A DNA stretch of 64,000 bases, taken from contig CM068388.1 in assembly GCA_034770075.1 (NCBI GenBank), positions 65,148,889-65,212,888 of the forward strand, in the 5' to 3' direction. Source of the stretch: Aralia elata (Eukaryota > Streptophyta > Magnoliopsida > Apiales > Araliaceae). The notes beneath the pieces were generated by a model that was not told the origin of the DNA, searched no databases, and saw only the letters and a program-made list of their open reading frames with translations. The position numbers and the translations under genes are program-made. This document shows positions 57,888 through 64,000 of this stretch, in pieces. Position 1 is the stretch's first letter. Each line of letters begins with the position of its first letter.

Positions 57888-59018
57888 CTACAATGTACTG
57901 AGGGGACAAATATTCAATGCCGACCCCCCATCAATCAGCACCCCGTTCATGATATAACCTGAGGAGATTACCGCAATATGTAGCGGTTTCCGATGCCCCC
58001 TTCCCTCCTTGGGGATGTCTTCGTCTGCAAAGGATATTACATCACTCTCCATCAGATGGCCCACCAGCTGGCCGAAACCTTCCTCACTAATTTCTTTGGG
58101 CACGTATGCCTCCTCCAGGACTTTTGCCAGGGTTTTGCAGTGCTCATTGGATGATAACACCAAGTCCATGATTGATGACAGGGTCGACTCCTCATTTAAA
58201 ATCTGGATCCCTCTCGCCTCTGGATGGTCCATCCTCTTCAAGAATTCCATGGCCCTCTCCTCGGATATCTCTTCATTTTTCTTCTTTTGGCACTCCAGGA
58301 CTCGCTCGGGAAGATACAAGGGATTCCCCTTTGTCGTCACAGAAGCACAACTGGCCGCTTCCTCCGACACCCCTCCGTAATTCCATGGCACCGTCCTTAG
58401 ACTGCTGATAGGGATTTGCGGTCTTGCTGCCAGAATGATGGGTTTCGGTGCCGCCAACTTGACAGGTCCCTCCGGGGTATTTCCACTTACACCCATCAAT
58501 CGAATGGGCGCTCCACGTGCCTTCCCGTGATTACTTATCATGTTGATCATTTCATCCATTTTCTTCACATAATTCAGCCTTGACGGCCCCTCGACTTCAC
58601 TGTCCTCCGCCATATTGACCCCACCTCCATCATGTCTACGCAGGGGATTAACCTTAACGTTTGGGGAGTCTGGCTGTTCCACCACAATTTCCCCATTATC
58701 AATCAAATTCTGAATTATATGCTTCAATGTCCAACAATCCTGCGTATTATGACCCGGGGAACCCGAGTGGTAGGCACATCGCTTGCTTGGGTCAAACCTT
58801 CTTCCCTTTGGATCACTCGGGGGTGAATACTCGATTTTGCGAGGCCTCAAACCTCCTTCGCCCCTCTGCCCTTTGATCAGTGAAGTTAGGCTGTCAGAAT
58901 GGCCCCACTCTCTGCCCCTGTACTGGAGGATTGCTCTCTGCCTTTCTAGAAGATCCCTGTATGACGAGGGAAACATCCTCTTCCTTTTTCTTTTGGACCC
59001 TACGGGAAGTGCTACCAT
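57888..59018 (-). pseudogene. Gag C-terminus with knuckle and protease active site, ends at a premature stop
   Basis: A frame of about 376 codons. Near residues 81-95 is CAYHSGSPGHNTQDC, a variant knuckle (C-x2-H-x5-H-x4-C) of the style found in Tat Gag proteins, followed by WTLKHIIQNLIDNGEI. A long linker leads to the protease active site LIDGGSALNI (D363) at the very end. The frame then hits TAG at 57888-57890, inside the protease, with coding continuing in the same frame afterwards. Upstream, the gag core is in another frame, so a frameshift lies at about 58900-58980. The gag-protease polyprotein of this copy is therefore not expressed intact. Confidence 0.75.
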
Positions 59019-60044
59019 AGTTACCGCTTTGGATTTGTTCTGCAGCTGTTTCCAAAGCCGTGAGATCCCGAATTTTGCCGGATTTCAAGCCCATATCCAC
59101 CATTTCTCCGTGTTTAATCATCTCAGCAAAGGGTCTACCAATCCCTGAAATAACCCGCTCATAATACGGGGCTTCCTGAATATCAACGAAAGTCATCACC
59201 ATCTCTGACTCGCTCATTGGAGGATTCACTTGGGCAGCCATACCCCTCCATCGTTGTGCATAGTCCCTGAAGGATTCCCTGGGTTGCTTCTTAACTTTTG
59301 TCATTTGGTATCTATCCGAGGCCATTTGGGCCTGGAAGCTATACTGTGTTAAGAAGGTATGGGCCAATTCCTCCTAATTGTGGATTCGGGCATTGTCAAG
59401 GCGGGCATACCAGATTCTTGCCTCCCCCGTTAAGCTTTTCTGGAACAGCTGCATCCTCAACCCTTCGTCCTCGGCATAAGACCCGAGTTCTCCAATGTAT
59501 ATTTTCAAATGTGTATAGGGGTCTCCCTTTCCATTGTATTTTTCAAACTCGGGGACTTTGAACTTTTCCGGATATCTGGTTCCGGGGAAAACACATAGAT
59601 CCGAGTAATTAACCCTACCCAGGGAGCCTATGCCTCTTAGAGATTGGATGGTCTCCTCCATGTGTTTCATTTTTTTCCGAAGGTCGTCAGTGTCCCCTTC
59701 CTCTGGGATAGTGATCACTGTCCGGTTAGGTATGGGAACGGCCCTTGGTATGACTGGCTCATCCTTGAGTTGGGGTTGGTCATCTTTAAACAGGTTTGCA
59801 CCATTTTTAGGAGGATTCTGATCACCCCCCGGCGGTGGAATATTGTGCGATCCTTGGTTGGCGGATCTTGTCTGATTAGGAACTGTTCTTTTAGCATTGT
59901 GGTCATTTCCATCATCTGCTTTTTAAAGTCATCAAACTCTTCCCGAGATATGGAACTATGATTGGGAAGATCAGCCATTTCAGAGATAGAGGCCTGGGCT
60001 TTCTTAGACTGCGAACGGGTTTGAGGAGCAATCCTACAAAACAA
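58894..60044 (-). pseudogene. gag: Gag N-terminus and core, broken by one frameshift and one stop
   Basis: Three consecutive pieces. The first (59715-60044) begins without an ATG at APQTRSQSKK; its first ATG is at 59978 (MADLPNHSS), and a heptad-rich helix (EEFDDFKKQMMEMTTML) follows. The frame shifts at about 59860-59880, after which the second piece (to 59374) reads FKVPEFEKYNGKGDPYTHLK and LTGEARIWYARLD, the gag core. TAG at 59374-59376 interrupts it. The third piece (59367-58894) continues in frame with ELAHTFLTQYSFQ, RESFRDYAQRWRGMAAQV and the KSGKIRDLTALE helix. A second frameshift then leads to the next entry. Gag forms the particle shell; this copy cannot make it, though pol remains open. 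Confidence 0.8.
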
Positions 60045-60743
60045 TGGTTCGAAGTTTAGTCCTGGGAAAAAAACGTGGATGCATGCTAAAGCTGTGAAAA
60101 TTTTTGTATTTGCGGGTTTTTTAATCTTTCCCTGAAAAACAGAAAGTTAGTAGTCCTTTAATGCAATAACCAATGCTAAACATGCTTTATTATGCTTCCC
60201 CAGCTATTCCTTGCAATTTATAGAGGTTAGTAATCTCTTTTGACACAGGAGAGACATATATGAATATTGAATGGGATCATGACATTTAGAAGTATGAACG
60301 TAAAAGGGCATGAAGAGACTTTTCCTGCGTCTGGTTAATCTGAGGCTGACCTATCCTAGGGTTACTCTCACGGGCTTTTCGGCATGAAGGTCCCCAAATC
60401 TTCGCAATCTACTCGTTTGAGCCCTTTCGATTGGAGCGGATTTGGGTGGTGCGTTTCCTGAGCCATCTCCGGGGAGCAGCCCCTTCGAGTCCAGTAATAA
60501 GCAACCGACAGGTTCGCCTCAGGAGGAGGTACTCTCTCAACATACATTCACATTCATCGTCCTCACCGTATGCAAATGATTATTTAAAAGTAAAGCAAAA
60601 TCATTAAATCATTTAATTATTGGGCAAAACACACATTCACACAACAAAAGTAAAAATCAAAATATCGCACACACACACATTTTATGAATTTTAAAAGGAT
60701 AGGATAGCATCAAGATTTGAACGCGGCTTAAGCCCTCTAATGT
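60045..60743 (-). other. Tat 5' leader between primer site and gag
   Basis: About 700 nt of leader without a convincing reading frame, so the extra gene found before gag in Ogre elements is absent. A GC-richer middle (60340-60530) has TCTCCGGGGAGC-type local structure. A CA microsatellite lies near 60668. Packaging and dimerisation signals are expected here but not identifiable by eye. Confidence 0.6.
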
Positions 60744-60761
60744 TCCCCAGCAGAGTCGCCA
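60744..60761 (-). promoter_or_regulatory. Tat primer binding site, tRNA-Arg-like
   Basis: On the minus strand TGGCGACTCTGCTGGGGA starts two bases after the LTR end. Its complement would end ...GAGTCGCCA, which fits a tRNA starting GACTC. I recall tRNA-Arg being used by Ogre/Tat elements, but the exact tRNA gene was not checked. Confidence 0.75.
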
Positions 60762-60763
60762 GC

Positions 60764-62860
60764 TGTCGACGCCGGGTTTTCTCGTCTCTTTGCCTTTTCC
60801 TACTTTAGCCTTTTTACTAGATGATTTTTAGAAAAGGTCGGCATTAATGTCGACGGGGTTTTGAAAGATCATTTTTTTTTATGAGCCAATTAACCAGAGT
60901 CGCCAGTTGGTATATTTGAAATGGATGTACCAACTCATCTGAGTTTTCGTTTATTTATAAATCGCTGGCTCATATGTGACTCCGAATTAATTGGTCTGCG
61001 AACTGAGATTCATAGAGTTCGGGGGCTTGCTTAAGCGAGGGGAAGGTGTTAGGCACCCCCCGACTTCCGTGAAACACGGTTACCGCAATCTCGATACTTT
61101 CCTATCCTTTAATTCATGAAATGTATGTGTATGTGCGCGTGTGTGTGTGTGTGTGTGCCGATGTGAATGTTGTGGTGAGTTTGTATGAAAGAATCATTTG
61201 GATTTTTTAGGAAAAGTCGTGCTTTAATTTGAGAACGCTTCAGAATGTCTTTTCGGCTTATACGAGAAAGCTTTATGAGAAAGGTTTGATTTTAATTGGC
61301 AAAAACTATGCGATTTTTTACTAAGTGTGATTTTGGTAAAACATGAGTTTATTAAACCTTAGCCAAAATAGGAATCGAGATTTATACGTTGCTTTCATAA
61401 ATGATAGGCAATTTCTAGGATCTCTTTCGCCCTATGTATCAAGGTTTAGTAAAATGTTTATTTCTTTTTTATAAATCATTTCTTGTGATATTTGGAAACA
61501 AATTCTCCTTAGCTTTCTCGTAAAATAAGAATCGACTTTCATTAGCATTTCCAATTCTTAGCCTCGTGACGCTAATACCCTACTTTGATTAATTTTAGAA
61601 AGATCTTTATTGTTTTGGCTTTGAAATCTTTTGCTTGGTGTTACAAATCAAATTAAATATCAAACGCGTAGGGGGCTATTCACGGGCATGTAAGCCATCA
61701 AAATATCCCCGAACGCCAACAATCACATATCTCACTACTACGAGGCCTTAAACCCGATTCTCGCCTAAACGTCGTTTTAAGGCCCAACGATTACATATTA
61801 CAAAAACGAGCAACTTAAATCTATTACATACATCAAAACGTCCATCATCGGATTTGGACCACGGGGTCGCGTTCCTAGGCTCACACCCGAGATTACTACA
61901 TGCCCCCGAAATGAATACTACGAAACTAACCGACACGAATTTGTCTAATACACCATGATATCCGAAAATGATAATCTAAATAAATTACATCCAATAAATC
62001 ACTCTAAATAAGCTAGAAATTTCACCAATTGGATATCTTCGGGTTATTAGGAAGAATTTTGTTCCGATGGAACCCTCACTAATAATTCCTAATCCATGAT
62101 TGTTCAACAAGATACGTGAAAATTACATTTAATCCAACCCAATAATATGATATAAATTGCTATAACAAAGGGAATTTTTACCTTGCAAAATGATCTCAAA
62201 TGGATATGAACTTGTGTATTTGAATAGGATAAAGAGTGTATTTGATACAATCAAAATCAAAAGAATATAAATCCTCTCTTTTTCCTCTCTTTTCTTCCTA
62301 TTTTGTTGCAAAATCTCCTCTTTTTCCTCTCTATTTCCGTGCTTCTTGCTGCTGAATTCTCCTTCTTCTCTCCCAATTCTTTCAACTTCCAACCTCCTGT
62401 ATGCTGCAACGAAGCTGAGCTAAAATAGGCTGGCCAAAGCCAGCTGCAGATTGATCTGCGGCTGGCTGGCCGCCTGCCTTCCACTCACCCCGATTTTGAG
62501 TTCCGTGTTTCGAGTTCCGTGTTTTCAAAAGGCGCACTATTTGGCCGCAGATCAATCCGCGGCTGGACGGTTTGACTTTCTCGATTTTCGTGCCCTGCCT
62601 CAATTTTCGTGCCGTGACGTCGATTTTCGCTGTCAGGCTCGTAATCTGCAGTCCGGGAACTTCCGGGAGACGTGCCGCCTCATTCGGGGATGCCTGTTTC
62701 GGATGGCCTTATTGTCACGTCAGCTTTGGTCGCCAAACATTGCGGTGGTGTTGGGCGTTCGCATTGGTGCCCACTCCTTCGATCCCGCAAGCCGGTTCAA
62801 TTGACAATTTTGCCCTCCTGTCATGGTTAGTACAGGGAACGCAAAATTTGGGTGTCTACA
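60764..62860 (-). mobile_element. Tat element 5' LTR (2097 bp)
   Basis: On the minus strand it starts TGTAGACACCCAAATTTTGC at 62860 and ends CCCGGCGTCGACA at 60764. It is nearly identical to the other LTR and differs by about 20 substitutions and a few indels, including a longer GT run near 61135-61157 and loss of one CCGCAGAT palindrome near 62450. The promoter for the genomic RNA should be here, but no TATA box was assigned with confidence. Confidence 0.93.
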
Positions 62861-62865
62861 ATTAT
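62861..62865. other. Target site duplication ATTAT, right copy
   Basis: Matches 45020-45024 exactly. CACTA AT-rich sequence resumes immediately after. Confidence 0.9.
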
Positions 62866-63130
62866 ATTAAGTAATTTACTTTATTTTAATTTATTTAATT
62901 TAATTTATATGTTATTATATTATATTATTTAATCTAATTTACTTTAGTTTAATTTAATTTAATATTAAATTTTAATTTATTTTATTTGGTATTATTATTT
63001 AAAATAAGTTTATATTTTTATTTTATTTTATTTAGAAACGCAAAACTAAGTAAATGCTACTTAGTCATTTCAGTTTATTTTATTAGTAGAAAACTAAGTA
63101 AATACTACTTAGTTTATTTTAATATTGTAA
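62866..63130. repeat. Right-hand continuation of CACTA AT-rich DNA with palindromes
   Basis: The TTTAATTTAATTTA composition of 44480-45019 resumes. Two more CTAAGTAAATGCTACTTAG-type palindromes occur at about 63047-63065 and 63090-63108. Sharing this motif across the Tat insertion shows that the two flanks were once contiguous. Confidence 0.75.
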
Positions 63131-64000
63131 ACTAATTAAAATACATAAATATTATACAGTAGGGGCCACAGATTTTGTAATTGAACAATTCTGACATAAA
63201 TTTCGTCGGGAATTCCGTTGGAAATTACAAATATACCAAATAACTGCAGTCCATATCAGCAAGAATCACGCAGTAGGTAAGATAAAGACATAATATTGAT
63301 GAAAAAAAATTCATATATACACACCATAAATAAGGCAATCCCAAATTATTAAGGCAGTCCCAAAATTAACAAAAGTTGAACAACCACAAATTATACCCAA
63401 ATTGCAGCACTTCTATATATGACCAATAACAAATTATAAACTAATTCTATAAATTGCAGCACTTCTATATAAACATATCAAAATAATTTCAACAAATGGA
63501 TATTCCGAATTTCAGCAACACATCAAAATTATTTCACTTCAGAATGATATCAAAAATTATTGCACATATCAACAATTCATAGCATGCAGAGATGTAAAAA
63601 TAATCCCAATTTCAGACCCATATTTATTATTTTCAAACCAATTCCCCATTTTAGACCCAAACTCACTAATTTCAACAGAAATTTCATACCAATTTCGTAC
63701 CCAATTAGTACCAGATCACATATCAAACTTCAGACTAAAATATAACTTGAACTAACCTTGAATATTAGGGTTTATATACCTCTTCACAACCCAGCAGCGA
63801 CAACGGCGGCTCTGGCCCGAGTTAGCGGCGGTCGGCGGACTGCAGCGGCGGTCGGAGCGGGGGGCCTCGATGAGAGTGACAGTGAGAGAGTAAGCGAGCG
63901 ATGGGGAGAGAGAGAGTGTGAGATATCTGATGGAGAGAGAGAGAAATTGATGAAATGAGGCGGCTGGAGGAAGAGGAAGACTAATTAGGTTTTAATTAAA
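63131..64000 (-). other. CACTA upstream region with a possible 5' untranslated exon
   Basis: GTCGGGAATTCCGTTGG near 63206 resembles the subterminal GACGGAAT motif. From 63250 to 63770 there is AT-rich sequence with repeats (AATTGCAGCACTTCTATAT twice; CCCAATTTCAGACCC variants) and no gene. On the minus strand 63960-63790 reads as a CT-rich leader (CTCTCTCTCTCC) passing into GC-rich sequence, followed by AAGAG|GTATATAAAC, a plausible donor. This looks like the first untranslated exon of the TNP2-type gene, with the Tat element inside the following intron. The plus-strand 66-residue frame here is a shadow. Confidence 0.4.

Larger units (their letters stand above)
45025..62860 (-). mobile_element. 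Full-length Tat-lineage Ty3/gypsy retrotransposon (17.8 kb)
   Basis: Two LTRs (45025-47141 and 60764-62860) flank an internal region read on the minus strand: tRNA-Arg-like primer site, leader, gag, protease, likely intron, RT-RNase H-second RNase H-integrase, antisense genes, tandem array, polypurine tract. The second (archaeal-type) RNase H and the antisense genes between pol and the 3' LTR are marks of the Tat lineage. There is no extra frame before gag, so it is not a typical Ogre. Gag-protease is broken by frameshifts and stops while pol is open. LTR divergence by eye is about 20 substitutions in 2.1 kb, mostly transitions, so insertion is fairly recent. The element lies inside the CACTA transposon with target duplication ATTAT. 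Confidence 0.93.
40671..64000 (-). mobile_element. CACTA (En/Spm) transposon, right end outside the window
   Basis: The left end is CACTACAACAAAAAGG, a standard plant CACTA terminal repeat, preceded by ACT (a possible 3-bp target duplication). Subterminal GACGGAAT/GTCGG motifs follow. Both CACTA proteins are represented on the minus strand: a TNP2 N-terminus (43390-43893) and a Transposase_24 gene (41258-43322). From 45025 to 62865 it is interrupted by a Tat retrotransposon and its target duplication. AT-rich DNA with the same CTAAGTAAATGCTACTTAG palindromes lies on both sides of that insertion. The opposite terminal repeat is not found before 64000. Confidence 0.85.

Noticed and set aside
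53272..59961. Plus-strand frames of up to 166 residues opposite gag and pol
   Set aside because: They are shadows of the minus-strand genes, overlapping them fully and showing no domain of their own.
46007..62874. Identical or near-identical frames in both Tat LTRs
   Set aside because: Both copies lie in LTR sequence and match because the LTRs match. No domain or codon pattern supports translation.
1..64000. tRNA or rRNA genes
   Set aside because: No cloverleaf-compatible sequence or rRNA core was recognised by eye. The tRNA-like matches are only primer binding sites.

Overview
The window is intergenic heterochromatin-like DNA from a large, repeat-rich plant nuclear genome, most likely a eudicot. 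The evidence is AT-rich DNA packed with plant Ty3/gypsy LTR retrotransposons (Tekay/Del-like and Tat-like), a CACTA (En/Spm) transposon, MULE-type and other foldback MITEs, and TTTAGGG-type motifs. I saw no conventional single-copy host gene, rRNA or tRNA gene. Every coding region that I can support belongs to a mobile element.

Layout. (1) 1-7869: the 3' part of a gag-only LTR element. A leader carries an array of co-varying palindromes, then comes a complete gag with two CCHC knuckles, no pol, a polypurine tract and a very long LTR (about 6.0 kb) inflated by a 1.55-kb tandem duplication. This LTR is followed directly by a tRNA-iMet-type primer binding site and a second leader (7872-9250), so one LTR serves two internal regions. 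(2) 9250-14674: unassigned DNA, a plus-strand LTR fragment, a short copia gag relic, and a degenerate minus-strand LTR with two internal satellite-like arrays and a duplicated polypurine tract. (3) 14675-38888: a tandem array of nine units of about 1.8-1.9 kb. Each unit has a ~640-bp foldback (MULE-like, 9-bp target duplication in unit 1, telobox-rich centre), and eight have a TATAAATAG motif and a CA/TA microsatellite. A chimeric LTR element (18177-22382, TSD CCTTT), a solo LTR (24733-28349, TSD AAAAT) and a 162-bp MITE (35231-35392) interrupt the array. (4) 38889-40670: a small unassigned block and a minus-strand LTR cut by the next element. (5) 40671 to the right edge: a CACTA element whose left terminal repeat is at 40671 and whose other end lies outside. 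It encodes a TNP2 N-terminus lacking its catalytic domain and a Transposase_24 (TNPA-like) gene.

(6) Nested inside the CACTA element is a full-length 17.8-kb Tat-lineage retrotransposon on the minus strand (45025-62860, TSD ATTAT). It has two 2.1-kb LTRs about 1% diverged, a tRNA-Arg-like primer site, a broken gag-protease, a likely spliced 168-nt intron, and an intact 1175-codon RT / degenerate RNase H / second RNase H / integrase reading frame. Between pol and the 3' LTR lie a GC-rich 140-bp tandem array and, on the opposite strand, two accessory genes. One is an intron-containing plant-mobile-domain-like gene (596 codons, three phase-0 coding exons). The other resembles DUF7745 and is broken by two in-frame stops. 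This antisense module is the most interesting biology in the window, followed by the hairpin-unit array with built-in TATA motifs and the co-varying palindromes upstream of gag.

No database or folding program was available. Family names come from motifs read by eye, and LTR comparisons are by eye.
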